A DNA stretch of 64,000 bases from Quadrisphaera sp. INWT6 (lineage in GTDB: Bacteria > Actinomycetota > Actinomycetes > Actinomycetales > Quadrisphaeraceae), in the NCBI RefSeq assembly GCF_015390235.1, contig NZ_VUOH01000003.1:248001-312000 (forward strand). Reading direction: 5' to 3'. Below are positions 1 through 8,850 of the stretch, piece by piece (the first letter of the stretch is position 1; each line of letters opens with the position of its first letter). The notes beneath the pieces were generated by a model. It worked only from the letters and a program-made list of their open reading frames with translations, searched no databases and was not told the DNA's origin. The position numbers and the translations under genes were made by a program.

Positions 1-1535
1 TCTTCATCATCAACAGGCACCGGCGGCAGCTGCGCGACGGCGCCGGGGTGCGCGACTCGATCGCCCTGGCCACGGGCACCTCCGGCAACGCCGTCGTCTT
101 CGCCGGGCTCACGGTGGTCATCGCCCTGGCGGCGCTCAACGTGACCGGGATCGGCTTCCTGGGGCTGATGGGCTCCATCGGCGCCCTGTGCGTGCTGGTC
201 GCCGTGGCCATGGCCGTGACCTTCACCCCGGCCGTCCTGTCGCTGCTGGGCCTGCGGGTGCTGAGCCGGCGCGAGCGGCACCACCGCGAGCGCCTGGTCG
301 GCCCGGGCGCCCTGCCGCCGCACCGCGCCGAGACCCCTCCCACGCCCATGAGCACGGCGCGGGCCGTGGTCACCGTCGTCGTCGGCCTGGCGGCGCTGGC
401 CGTGGTCGCGATCCCGGCCCTGGACATGCGCCTGGGCCTGCCCGACGGGTCCGCCGAGTCGCGCGAGAGCACGCAGTACAAGGCCTTCGAGCTCACGGCG
501 GAGTACTTCGGGGAGGGCACCAACGGCCCGCTCCTGGTGGTGGCCGAGCTCGACCAGCCGGTGGCCGAGGCCGACCGGCTGGCCGAGCAGGTGCAGGTGG
601 TCGACGCCGTGACCGCGCTGCCCGACGTCGTCGCGGTCGCCCCGATCGGCTTCTCCACCGACGGGCGCCTCGCCGCCTTCCAGGTGGTGCCCCGCGGCGG
701 CCCGACGAGCGTGTCCACCGAGCAGCTGGTGCGCGACCTGCGCGACCTGTCGCCGCTGTCGACCCAGCAGGGCGAGGCGACGATCGGCGTGGCCGGCAGC
801 GCCAGCGGCAACATCGACGTCTCCGAGAAGCTCGGCGCCGCCCTCCCGGGCTACCTGGCGCTCGTGGTCGGGCTGTCGCTGCTGATCCTCATCATGGTGT
901 TCCGCTCGATCCTCGTGCCGCTCACCGCGACCCTCGGCTTCGTGCTGTCGCTGTTCGCGACGTTCGGCGCGCTGACCGCGGTCTACCAGTGGGGCTGGCT
1001 CTCGACCGTCTTCGGCGTGAGCACGCCGGGGCCGGTGCTGAGCTTCCTGCCGACGATCGTCATCGGCATCCTGTTCGGCCTGGCCATGGACTACCAGCTG
1101 TTCCTGGTCTCGGGGATGCGCGAGGCGCACGCCCACGGCGTCCCGGCCCGCCAGGCCGTGGTGGTCGGCGTCGGGGCCGGACGCCGGGTGGTCATCGCCG
1201 CCGCGGTGATCATGGTGTCGGTGTTCGCGGGCTTCATCGGCTCCGACTCGACGCTGATCCGCTCGTTCGGCTTCGGCCTGGCGTTCGGCGTCCTCGCCGA
1301 CGCGTTCGTCGTCCGGCTGCTGGTGATCCCCGCGGTGATGCACCTGCTGGGCCGCTCGGCGTGGTGGCTGCCGCGCTGGCTCGACAGGATCCTCCCCGAC
1401 GTCGACGTCGAGGGCGCCTCCCTCGAGCGCGAGCTGGCCCGCGGCCGGGGTGAGCACGGCCCCGGCGAGCACGGCCCCGGCGACGGCGACCCGACGGGCG
1501 ACACCGACCGCGACCCGGTGCCCGCCTCGCGCTGA
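1..1535 (+). CDS. MMPL family transporter, C-terminal part (5' truncated by window)
   Basis: The frame is open from the first bases, so the true start lies upstream; about 511 residues of the C-terminal half are present. The first visible residues lie just after a membrane segment and lead into a VRDSIALATG motif typical of MMPL/RND-type exporters. There follow paired hydrophobic helices, an extracytoplasmic loop (roughly residues 130-280 of the visible part), then a second block of about five membrane segments. Family members export lipids or small hydrophobic compounds using the proton gradient. The C-terminal tail is hydrophilic with a short GEHGP tandem repeat (about 1450-1482). It is convergent with the lacZ operon; two hairpins separate them. 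The substrate cannot be told. Confidence 0.85.
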   Translation, partial: FIINRHRRQLRDGAGVRDSIALATGTSGNAVVFAGLTVVIALAALNVTGIGFLGLMGSIGALCVLVAVAMAVTFTPAVLSLLGLRVLSRRERHHRERLVGPGALPPHRAETPPTPMSTARAVVTVVVGLAALAVVAIPALDMRLGLPDGSAESRESTQYKAFELTAEYFGEGTNGPLLVVAELDQPVAEADRLAEQVQVVDAVTALPDVVAVAPIGFSTDGRLAAFQVVPRGGPTSVSTEQLVRDLRDLSPLSTQQGEATIGVAGSASGNIDVSEKLGAALPGYLALVVGLSLLILIMVFRSILVPLTATLGFVLSLFATFGALTAVYQWGWLSTVFGVSTPGPVLSFLPTIVIGILFGLAMDYQLFLVSGMREAHAHGVPARQAVVVGVGAGRRVVIAAAVIMVSVFAGFIGSDSTLIRSFGFGLAFGVLADAFVVRLLVIPAVMHLLGRSAWWLPRWLDRILPDVDVEGASLERELARGRGEHGPGEHGPGDGDPTGDTDRDPVPASR

Positions 1536-1540
1536 CCTCC

Positions 1541-1614
1541 GGGACCGCAACCGAGCGCCTGGCTGCGGTTCCCGGGCCCTCCGGAACCGCAACCGAGCGC
1601 CTCGTTGCGGTTCC
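1541..1614. repeat. Two tandem hairpins, dispersed repeat family A, between convergent genes
   Basis: Two near-identical stem-loops, at 1541-1573 and 1583-1614, each begin GGRACCGCAACCGAGCGCCT and end in the complement TGCGGTTCC. The same element occurs as three tandem copies at 37091-37216. Both loci lie between convergent genes, so a role as bidirectional terminator is likely, although there is no T-tract. Confidence 0.6.
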
Positions 1615-1623
1615 AGAGGGGGG

Positions 1624-4600
1624 TCAGAGGAGCTCGCGGAGCACCAGCGAGAACGACCGCGGCCCCGCGGTCAGCTGGTGCTGCGGCAGCACGCCGGGCC
1701 CGCACGAGGCGGTGCCGGTGCCGTGCACCGCGGCGTCGAGGGTCAGGACGACGTCGGGCCCGGGGACGAGCTCGGCGTCGTGCCGGGCCGCGGCGAGCTG
1801 CTCGCTGGTCCACCGGCGCGCGGTGAACCCGGTGGTGGGGTCACCCTCCACCCGCAGCCCCGGCGTGCCGGACCCCGGGCCGCCCCGCAGCTCGACCCAG
1901 CGGGCGCCCGCGCGGTGCCCGTTCTCCTGGGGCATGACGTACGGCGTCTGCAGGTCGTCGACGGTGCTGGTGAACCGCCCGGTGAGGGCGGCCAGGCCCG
2001 TGTCGGGGTAGGCCTCCCCCGGCCCGCGGCCGAACCAGGTGACCCGCTCCAGCGAGCGCGGCAGGTGCAGCCGCAGCCCGAGGCGGGGCCACGGGACCGT
2101 CCACTCCCCCAGCGGCTCGACGTCGACGGCCAGGCGCACCGCGGCCCCAGCCCCCTCGTCCAGACCGTCCACGCCGTCCACGCCGTCCACGCCGTCGTCG
2201 CCGCGAGCGGCGGACCAGCGCTGCGTGACCAGCAGCCCGAGCGCCGTGGACGCCGGGGCCACCCTCGTCACGACGACGAGCGACGGGCCCTCGACGTCGG
2301 CGGACACCACGCGGTGCTGCAGCCGGTCCAGGCCCAGCTCGCGCCACTGGCGGGCGCGCGGCGTGCCGTCGTGCTCGCCCTCGTCGTTGTCGGTCGGCGC
2401 GCGCCACAGGTCCAGGCGCAGACCCCGCACGGGCAGCGCCCCGAGGCGGTGCAGGGCACCGGTGGCGGCGTCGAACCGCGCTCCCCCGAGCACGAGGTCG
2501 GCACCGAGGCGCTCGGCGCCGCCGTCCACCGACAGCGACGAGCGCGACGCCGACGGCGACGGCAGCGGGTCGAGCGCCAGCTGCCCGCGTCCGAGCACGT
2601 GACCGGCGGGGGCCCACGACTCGTCGACGGTGCTGGACGCCGTGACGGTCACCCACCGCTCCCTCGCGCCGGGCGTCACCGGCGCGAGCGCCGCGGCCGG
2701 GAGCACGAGGACGGCGGACTCCCACGGCGCGAGGTCGGGGACCTCCAGGGCGCCGGAGGCCACCTCCACGCCGTCGTCCTCACGGGTCCAGCGCAGGGCG
2801 ACGCGCCCGTCGCCGAGGCGGCGCACGTCGTAGCGGTTGGTCACCTGCAGCGCGGGCGCCCCCGACGGACCGGCGACGACGACGCGCACGGGGGCGTAGG
2901 CCACCGCCAGGTCGAGCAGCCCCGGGGAGGGGGTGCGGTCGGGCAGCACCAGGCCGTCGGCCACGAAGTTGCCGTCGTGGACCACCTCGCCGAAGTCACC
3001 GCCGTACGCCCACCGCTCGCGTGCGGTGCCGTCGGCGGCGGTGACGCGCTGGCGCAGGCCGTGGTCGACCCACTCCCAGACGAACCCGCCCATGCAGCGC
3101 GGGGACGACTCGAACAGCTCCTGGTACTCCGCCAGGCCCCCGGGCCCGAGCCCCATGGCGTGGGCGTACTCGCACTGCAGGAACGGCTTGGCGCGCAGCG
3201 CGGCGTCGTGGGTGTCGTCGCGGGCGCCGGTGATCTGCCCGTCGAGCAGCGCGTCGGGCGTGCCTACGTGCGGCTCGCTGCTCGTGGCGTACGCGGCGGT
3301 CGCGGCGTGGGAGGCGTACATCTTCGAGACGACGTCGCTGTCGGGGTAGCCCCAGTCGTGCTCGTAGTGCAGCGGCAGCCCGGTGCCGACGGCGCGCGCG
3401 GCCCGCGCCATCGCCGAGAGGTTGCGGCCCGCCCCGCTCTCGTTGCCGAGCGACCACACCACGACGCTGGCGTGGTTCTTGTCGCGGTGCACGGTGCGGA
3501 CCATCCGGTCGACCATCGCGGCCTCCCAGGCCGGGTCGTCCGAGGGGTTGCCCACCCAGGAGGTCTCCCAGAAGCCGTGGGTCTCCAGGTCGCACTCGTC
3601 CACCACCCACAGCCCGTGCTCGTCGCACAGGTCCAGGAACCGCGGGTGCGGCGGGTAGTGGCTGGTCCGGACGGCGTTGACGCCGTGCTGCTTCATCAGC
3701 AGGACGTCGGCGAGGTCCTCCGCGGGGGTGGTCGAGCGGCCGCGGTCGGCGCTGACCTCGTGGCGGTTCACCCCGCGCATCAGCGTGCGCGCGCCGTTGA
3801 CGGTGAAGACGCCGTCGGTGATCGCGACGGTGCGGAACCCGACCCGCAGCGCCACGCGCTCGGTGGCGGTCACCACCTCGACGTCGTACAGCCGGGGGTG
3901 CTCGGCGCTCCAGGGCTCGACGGCCGCGGTGGTGCGCTCCCCCGGGGCGAGGTCGAGGCCCAGCTCGGGCACGAGGACGCGCGCCGCCGGGTCCGTCGTG
4001 GCGACGTCAACCCCCAGCGATCCCTCACCGGTGGTGTGGTCGTAGCCGGCGTGGACGTGGACGTCGTCGACGCCACCGACCGGACGGGCCAGCAGCGCGA
4101 CGTCGCGGAAGATCCCCGAGAGCCACCACATGTCCTGGTCCTCCAGGTAGGAGGCCGAGGACCACTGGTGCACGCGGACGGCGACGACGACCTCGCGCCC
4201 CGCGGCCAGCGCCGCCGAGAGCGGCGCGGTGACGTCCAGCTCGGTCGGCAGGCGGGAGCCGACCGAGCGGCCGACCTCGGTCCCGTCGACCCAGACGCGG
4301 AAGGCGGAGTCGACGCCCTCGAAGCGGAGCACCGCCCGCCCGCCGGCGGCGAGGACGTCGCGCACGGAGGCCGGGACGTCGACGGTGGTGCGGTGATCGC
4401 CGGTGGGGTTCTCGTCGGGGACGAACGGCGGGTCCACCGGGAACGGGTAGACGATGTTGGTGTAGGCGGGGAGCCCGTAGGCGCCGTCGCCCTGCAGCTG
4501 CCAGTGCCCGGGGACGGCGATGGCGTCCCACGCGGCGTCGTCGAACCTCGGCTGCGCGAAGGACTCCTCGACGTCGGCCCGCGGGCTCCAGCGGAAGCGC

Positions 4601-4701
4601 CAGCTGCCCGCGAGGTCGACGCGGGGCGCGTCGGAGCGGAGCGCGGCCCGGGCGGGGAGCACCTCCCGCGAGGGGAGGTGCTCCTCGAACCAGCGGGTCA
4701 C
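1624..4701 (-). CDS. lacZ: Beta-galactosidase, GH2 (LacZ type)
   Basis: A 1025-residue protein, the usual length for LacZ. It hydrolyses terminal beta-D-galactosides in the cytosol. Visible landmarks are the N-terminal jelly-roll with GHWQLQGDGAYGLPAY, the motif NRHEVSADRGRS, the TIM-barrel stretch VRTSHYPPHP, the acid/base Glu in SLGNESG near residue 420, the nucleophile Glu in QCEYAHAMG near residue 510, and the C-terminal Bgal_small_N domain with WFGRGPGE. The GTG start at 4701 overlaps the TGA of the upstream permease (GTGA), so it is translationally coupled as the last gene of a binding protein-permease-permease-lacZ operon. An in-frame 9-bp repeat (about 2166-2200) adds a DGVDGVDGVDG loop. 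The frame stays open further upstream, but that stretch overlaps the permease and is not used. Confidence 0.95.
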   Translation of the reverse strand: MTRWFEEHLPSREVLPARAALRSDAPRVDLAGSWRFRWSPRADVEESFAQPRFDDAAWDAIAVPGHWQLQGDGAYGLPAYTNIVYPFPVDPPFVPDENPTGDHRTTVDVPASVRDVLAAGGRAVLRFEGVDSAFRVWVDGTEVGRSVGSRLPTELDVTAPLSAALAAGREVVVAVRVHQWSSASYLEDQDMWWLSGIFRDVALLARPVGGVDDVHVHAGYDHTTGEGSLGVDVATTDPAARVLVPELGLDLAPGERTTAAVEPWSAEHPRLYDVEVVTATERVALRVGFRTVAITDGVFTVNGARTLMRGVNRHEVSADRGRSTTPAEDLADVLLMKQHGVNAVRTSHYPPHPRFLDLCDEHGLWVVDECDLETHGFWETSWVGNPSDDPAWEAAMVDRMVRTVHRDKNHASVVVWSLGNESGAGRNLSAMARAARAVGTGLPLHYEHDWGYPDSDVVSKMYASHAATAAYATSSEPHVGTPDALLDGQITGARDDTHDAALRAKPFLQCEYAHAMGLGPGGLAEYQELFESSPRCMGGFVWEWVDHGLRQRVTAADGTARERWAYGGDFGEVVHDGNFVADGLVLPDRTPSPGLLDLAVAYAPVRVVVAGPSGAPALQVTNRYDVRRLGDGRVALRWTREDDGVEVASGALEVPDLAPWESAVLVLPAAALAPVTPGARERWVTVTASSTVDESWAPAGHVLGRGQLALDPLPSPSASRSSLSVDGGAERLGADLVLGGARFDAATGALHRLGALPVRGLRLDLWRAPTDNDEGEHDGTPRARQWRELGLDRLQHRVVSADVEGPSLVVVTRVAPASTALGLLVTQRWSAARGDDGVDGVDGVDGLDEGAGAAVRLAVDVEPLGEWTVPWPRLGLRLHLPRSLERVTWFGRGPGEAYPDTGLAALTGRFTSTVDDLQTPYVMPQENGHRAGARWVELRGGPGSGTPGLRVEGDPTTGFTARRWTSEQLAAARHDAELVPGPDVVLTLDAAVHGTGTASCGPGVLPQHQLTAGPRSFSLVLRELL

Positions 4702-5594
4702 TTGACGGCGCCCGCGGTCCCGTCGGCCACGAACCACCGCGAGAGGAACAGGAAGGCCACCATGATCGGGATGATCGCCATGAGGGCGCCGGCCATGACC
4801 ATGCTGTAGTCGGTGCCGAAGCTGACGTTGAGCTGAGCCAGCGAGGTCTGCAGGGTCTGCACCTGCGGGTTCACCAGCACGATGAGGGGCCAGACGTAGT
4901 CGTTCCACGAGGCGACGAAGGTGTAGATCGCGAGGAACGCCAGGCCCGGGCGGGCGGTCGGGACGGCCACGTGCCACCACTGCCGGAAGAAGCCGCAGCC
5001 GTCGAGCCGGGAGGCGTCGAGCACCTCGTCGGGCACGGACGTCGACATGTACTGCCGCATCCAGAACACGCCGAAGGCGTTGGCGAGGGCCGGGACGACG
5101 AGCGCCTGCAGCTGCCCGATCCAGCCGAGCTCGCGCATGATCAGGAACTGCGGGATCAGCGAGAGCTGCGCGGGCAGCATGAACAGCAGCAGGAGCAGCC
5201 CGAACAGCACGCGGCGCCCGGGGAACTCGAACTTGGCGAAGGCGAAGGCGGCGAGGGAGTCGAGCGTCAGCACGAGCGCGGTGGTGACCACGGCCACGAC
5301 CGCGGTGTTGGCGAGCGCCCCGAAGAAGTCGATCCGCGCGAAGACGTTGGAGATGTTCTCCAGCAGGTGCGTGCCCGGCACCAGCTTCGGCGGGGTCGAG
5401 AAGATGTCGCGCGTGGTGTTGGTCGCCATGACGACCGACCAGTAGAACGGGAAGAGCGCGGCGAGCACGCCGACCCAGAGCACCAGGTGCGGGAGCAGCG
5501 ACCGGCGCCGGGCGGCGCCGCTGGGGCGCCGCTTCGGGGCGGGGGCCGCCGCACCGGCGGCGGCCTCGGGTCCGGGCAGGGTGGGCGCGGCCAT
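4698..5594 (-). CDS. Carbohydrate ABC transporter permease (MalG type)
   Basis: A 298-residue inner-membrane permease of the MalG/CUT1 class. About six hydrophobic segments follow a basic, Ala/Pro-rich cytosolic N-terminus. The EAA loop that contacts the ATPase is seen around DASRLDGCGFFRQWWHVAVP. It starts with an ATG that overlaps the stop of the MalF-type partner (ATGA) and ends overlapping lacZ. No ATPase gene lies in the cluster; in actinobacteria CUT1 importers commonly share a distant MsiK/UgpC-type ATPase. The transported sugar is probably a galactoside, inferred only from lacZ. Confidence 0.93.
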   Translation of the reverse strand: MAAPTLPGPEAAAGAAAPAPKRRPSGAARRRSLLPHLVLWVGVLAALFPFYWSVVMATNTTRDIFSTPPKLVPGTHLLENISNVFARIDFFGALANTAVVAVVTTALVLTLDSLAAFAFAKFEFPGRRVLFGLLLLLFMLPAQLSLIPQFLIMRELGWIGQLQALVVPALANAFGVFWMRQYMSTSVPDEVLDASRLDGCGFFRQWWHVAVPTARPGLAFLAIYTFVASWNDYVWPLIVLVNPQVQTLQTSLAQLNVSFGTDYSMVMAGALMAIIPIMVAFLFLSRWFVADGTAGAVK

Positions 5595-6598
5595 CAGCGG
5601 TCATCTCCGGTGCGGGCGAGGCGGAAGTTGATGACGACGAACACGAGCACGACGGCGAAGACGCCCATGGCGATCGCGGCGCCGTAGCCGTAGTCGTTGT
5701 TGTTGAAGGCCTGCTGGTAGAAGTACAGGACCATCGTCAGCGCGCCCTGGCCCGGGCCGCCGGAGTTGGGGTTCACGGCCGTGTTGGAGCCGAAGAGCAC
5801 CTGCGGCTCGGTGAAGGTCTGCAGCGTCGTGATGGTCGAGATGACCGTGGTGAACAGGATCACCGGGCGCAGCAGCGGCAGCGTGACGGACCAGAACTGG
5901 CGCACGGGGCCGGCGCCGTCGAGCGCGGCGGCCTCGTAGACCTCACCGGGGATGGCCTGCATGCCCGCCAGGTAGAGGATCGCGTTGTAGCCGCACCACT
6001 GCCAGGTGATGAGGGTCGCGACGACCACCTTCATGGCCCACGGGTCGGTGAGCCACGGGACGCCGGACAGGCCCAGGCCCGCCAGCGCCTGGTTGATGAG
6101 GCCGAACTGCTCGCTGAAGAGCGCCCCGAAGAACAGGGTGACGGCCACGATCGAGGTGACGTTGGGCAGGAAGTAGGCCAGCCGGTAGAACGACTTCAGC
6201 TTGGTGACGCTGTTGATCATCGCGGCGACCACGAGGGCCATCGCCAGCATCGGGAAGGTGCCCAGCACCCAGATCAGCAGGCTGTTGACGATGGCGCGGC
6301 GGAAGGTCGCGTCCTGGACCAGGAACTCGAAGTTCCGCAGCCCCACGAACTCCGAGCCGCCGATGCCGCCGAGCACGCTGTACTTCTGGAACGACAGCCA
6401 GATCGAGAAGACGACCGGGACCAGCACGAACACGCCGAAGAGGGCGAAGAACGGCGTGATCGCCAAGTAGACCGGGCCGAGCCGCTGCTGCGACCCGCCC
6501 GTGCGGGCCGGACGGATGAGGCGGTTCTTCCTCCCCCGTCCGGCCGACGCTGCCGCGGCCCCCGGGCCAGCGGCACCCGAGGGCGCGGTGAGCGTCAT
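5594..6598 (-). CDS. Carbohydrate ABC transporter permease (MalF/UgpA type)
   Basis: A 334-residue membrane protein with six predicted helices. A cytosolic basic N-terminus precedes the first helix (YLAITPFFALFGVFVLVPVV). The EAA loop is EAAALDGAGPVRQFWSVTLP. It forms the heterodimeric channel of a CUT1 sugar importer with the downstream permease. It starts at an ATG one base after the binding-protein stop codon and ends in an ATGA overlap with the next gene, so the operon is tightly coupled. Confidence 0.94.
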   Translation of the reverse strand: MTLTAPSGAAGPGAAAASAGRGRKNRLIRPARTGGSQQRLGPVYLAITPFFALFGVFVLVPVVFSIWLSFQKYSVLGGIGGSEFVGLRNFEFLVQDATFRRAIVNSLLIWVLGTFPMLAMALVVAAMINSVTKLKSFYRLAYFLPNVTSIVAVTLFFGALFSEQFGLINQALAGLGLSGVPWLTDPWAMKVVVATLITWQWCGYNAILYLAGMQAIPGEVYEAAALDGAGPVRQFWSVTLPLLRPVILFTTVISTITTLQTFTEPQVLFGSNTAVNPNSGGPGQGALTMVLYFYQQAFNNNDYGYGAAIAMGVFAVVLVFVVINFRLARTGDDR

Positions 6599-6599
6599 C

Positions 6600-7880
6600 T
6601 CACTGCACGCCGGCGCGCTGGGCGATCTGCTTGGCCGCGGAGACCGCGTCGTTCCAGGCGGTCGTCGCGTCCTTGCCGCCCTCGACGTTCGACAGCTCCG
6701 TGTAGTACGGCGCGGCGATCGCGGCGTTGTTCGCGTCGTCGTAGACCGTGGGCAGCGCCTGCGCGGCGGGCCCGAAGACCTCGATGGTGGCCTGGCCGCC
6801 GTAGAAGTCCTGGCCGGCGGTGAGGGCCGGCAGGTCGTAGGCGGCGAGGGTGGCCGGGAAGACGCTCGCGTCGGTGAAGCTCTTGGCGGCGTTGTCGGCG
6901 CTCAGCAGCGTCTTGATGTACTCGAAGGAGGCCTGCGGGTTGCGGCAGGCGGTGGTCAGCGTGAGGAACGAGCCGCCGATGTTGGCCGGGCCGTCGGGGC
7001 ACTGCGTGACGCGCCACTTGCCGGAGGTGTCGGGGGCGCCGGAGGCGATGTCGAGGCCGAACCAGGCCGGGCCGACGTGGCCGACGATGGTGCCGGCGGC
7101 GAGCGCCTGGTTGTAGCCGGTGCCGTCGAACACGGCGCCGGAGACGCCGTCGGTGTGGGCCTGGACGGCGAGGTCCCAGCTCTTCTTGACCGCGTCGGAC
7201 TCGCCGCCCCAGGCGCCGTCCTCGGTGACGAAGGTGGAGGGCTGCTGGGCCAGGGCCACGGCGAAGATGTCGGTGGTGTTGCGCACCGAGGCGGCGCCGG
7301 TGGCGGCCTTGACCTTCTTGGCGGCGTCGAACCAGCCGTCCCAGGTGGCGACGGCCTCGCCGGCGGCGGTCGGGTCGGTGGGCAGGCCCGCGGCGGCGAA
7401 GGAGTCCTCGCGGTAGTACGTGGCGGTGGGGCCGAGGTCGATCGGCAGGCCGATCTGCTTGCCGTCCTTCGTGGTGGCCGCGGCGTACTTGGCGGCCGAG
7501 AACGAGCTGGCGATGTCCTTGGCGCCGAGGTCGTTCAGGTCGAGGAAGGCCTCGGACTGGGTGAGGAAGGAGGGCATGTCCTCGCCCTTGACCCCGGTGA
7601 TGTCCGGCACGGACTGGCCGGCCGACAGCGTGGTGGTCAGCTTCTGCTTGAAGTCACCGCCGATGATCGACGGGGTGATCGTGATGCCGGTCTGCGCGGC
7701 GGCGACGTCCTTGACGACCGTGTCGGAGATGGCGCCCGACCAGTACCAGAAGGCCAGGTCCTTGCCGTCGCCGTCGCCGGCGCCGGTGGCGCCGCCCGAG
7801 CCGCACGCGGTGAGGACGCTGGAGCCGGCCGCGCCGAGGAGGCCGGCGGTGAGGAGGAATGACCTGCGGGAGAGGGACAC
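6600..7880 (-). CDS. Extracellular sugar-binding lipoprotein of the ABC importer
   Basis: Solute-binding protein of the family 1 type. I chose the GTG at 7880 because AGGAG lies 6 bases upstream and the translated N-terminus is a compact signal: SRRSFLLTAG (twin-arginine-like) followed by the lipobox LTAC with Cys at residue 26. An ATG at 7934 in the same frame would add 18 hydrophilic residues and is less likely. The mature protein starts with a Gly/Ser linker and has motifs such as GVKGEDMPSFL and LAAGTIVGHVGPAW, typical of CUT1 binding proteins. It would capture oligosaccharides at the outer face of the membrane and pass them to the two permeases encoded downstream. Confidence 0.92.
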   Translation of the reverse strand: MSLSRRSFLLTAGLLGAAGSSVLTACGSGGATGAGDGDGKDLAFWYWSGAISDTVVKDVAAAQTGITITPSIIGGDFKQKLTTTLSAGQSVPDITGVKGEDMPSFLTQSEAFLDLNDLGAKDIASSFSAAKYAAATTKDGKQIGLPIDLGPTATYYREDSFAAAGLPTDPTAAGEAVATWDGWFDAAKKVKAATGAASVRNTTDIFAVALAQQPSTFVTEDGAWGGESDAVKKSWDLAVQAHTDGVSGAVFDGTGYNQALAAGTIVGHVGPAWFGLDIASGAPDTSGKWRVTQCPDGPANIGGSFLTLTTACRNPQASFEYIKTLLSADNAAKSFTDASVFPATLAAYDLPALTAGQDFYGGQATIEVFGPAAQALPTVYDDANNAAIAAPYYTELSNVEGGKDATTAWNDAVSAAKQIAQRAGVQ

Positions 7881-7940
7881 GCGCTGCTCCTGGGGGTGTG
7901 GCCGCTCGGTCTGCACGGGCTGCGGCGTTGCCAACCTTGC

Positions 7941-8005
7941 ACGACTCTGAACGACTTTGGTGGAGTGGTGGCCGAAAAGTAGCCTTCCGGTGAAGAAGTT
8001 CGCAA
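7941..8005 (-). promoter_or_regulatory. Candidate promoter and operator of the sugar ABC/lacZ operon
   Basis: On the minus strand a -35-like TTGCGA (8005-8000) and a -10-like TACTTT (7981-7976) are separated by 18 bases. Just downstream are two ACGACT direct repeats exactly 10 bases apart (7941-7946 and 7951-7956), a helical-turn spacing that would suit the divergently encoded DeoR regulator. The assignment rests on pattern alone. Confidence 0.4.
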
Positions 8006-8020
8006 GGTACTGTCCGGAAC

Positions 8021-8800
8021 GTGCTTGCAGAGAGGCGCCAGCAGCTGATCCTCGGGATCGTCCGCCAGGACGGTCCCGTCTCCGTCGGCGCCCTCGTCGA
8101 CAAGCTGGGCCAGAGCGCCGCCACGATCCGGCGCGACCTGATCGCCCTCGACGAGGAGGGCCTGCTCAAGCGGGTCTACGGCGGCGCGGCCCCGCTCCCC
8201 GACGAGCGCGACGAGCCCTTCGCCCTGGTCGCCGACGTGCGGGTGCCGGAGAAGCGGGCGATCGCCGCCCGCTGCGCCTCGCTCGTCGCCGACGGCCAGA
8301 CCGTGCTGCTCGACATCGGCACCACGGCCCTGCAGGTGGCCTCGCTCCTGCGCGGCCGCCAGCTGACCGTCATCACCACGAGCCTCGCGGTGTTCGACGA
8401 GCTGCGCGACGACGACGCCGTCGAGCTGGTGCTCCTCGGCGGGATGTACCGCCGCCAGTACCGGTCGCTGGTGGGCTTCCTCGCCGAGGACGCGCTGCGC
8501 CAGGTCCACGCCGACGTCCTCGTGCTCGGCACCAGCGGCGTCACCGCCGACGGGCACGTGGTCGACACCACCCTCGTCGAGGTCCCCATCAAGCGGGCGA
8601 TGATCGCCGCGAGCGACCGCGTGGTCCTCGCGGCCGACGGCTCCAAGTTCCCCGGCTCCGGCGTCGCGCGCGTGTGCGACGGCCGCAGCCTCGACGTCGT
8701 CGTCACCGACCCCGGCGCCGACCCCGCCACGTGCGCAGCGCTGCGGGCCGCCGGGGTCGAGGTGCACACCGAGCACCCCGCCGGCGCCCTCGCCGTCTGA
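8021..8800 (+). CDS. DeoR/GlpR-family transcriptional regulator
   Basis: A 259-residue repressor-type protein. The N-terminal winged helix is visible as RRQQLILGIVRQDGPVSVGALVDKLGQSAATIRRDLIALDEEGLLKRVYGG. The C-terminal sugar-phosphate sensor domain (from about residue 75) carries the family motif LLDIGTTALQVA and KRAMIAASDRVVLAADGSKF. It is divergent from the ABC/lacZ operon and co-directional with the GH38 and GH29 genes, so it probably controls both arms in response to a phosphorylated sugar. The start is a GTG with no strong ribosome site. Confidence 0.92.
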   Translation: MLAERRQQLILGIVRQDGPVSVGALVDKLGQSAATIRRDLIALDEEGLLKRVYGGAAPLPDERDEPFALVADVRVPEKRAIAARCASLVADGQTVLLDIGTTALQVASLLRGRQLTVITTSLAVFDELRDDDAVELVLLGGMYRRQYRSLVGFLAEDALRQVHADVLVLGTSGVTADGHVVDTTLVEVPIKRAMIAASDRVVLAADGSKFPGSGVARVCDGRSLDVVVTDPGADPATCAALRAAGVEVHTEHPAGALAV

Positions 8801-8850
8801 CCGCGCAGCCCCACACCCCGCCCCGCGACCCCCATCCGCAGGAGAAGACC

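Noticed and set aside
1450-4809. Very long plus-strand frame opposite lacZ
   Set aside because: A GC-frame shadow: low-complexity Arg/Gly/Ala/Pro translation with no domain, exactly antisense to a well-supported LacZ.
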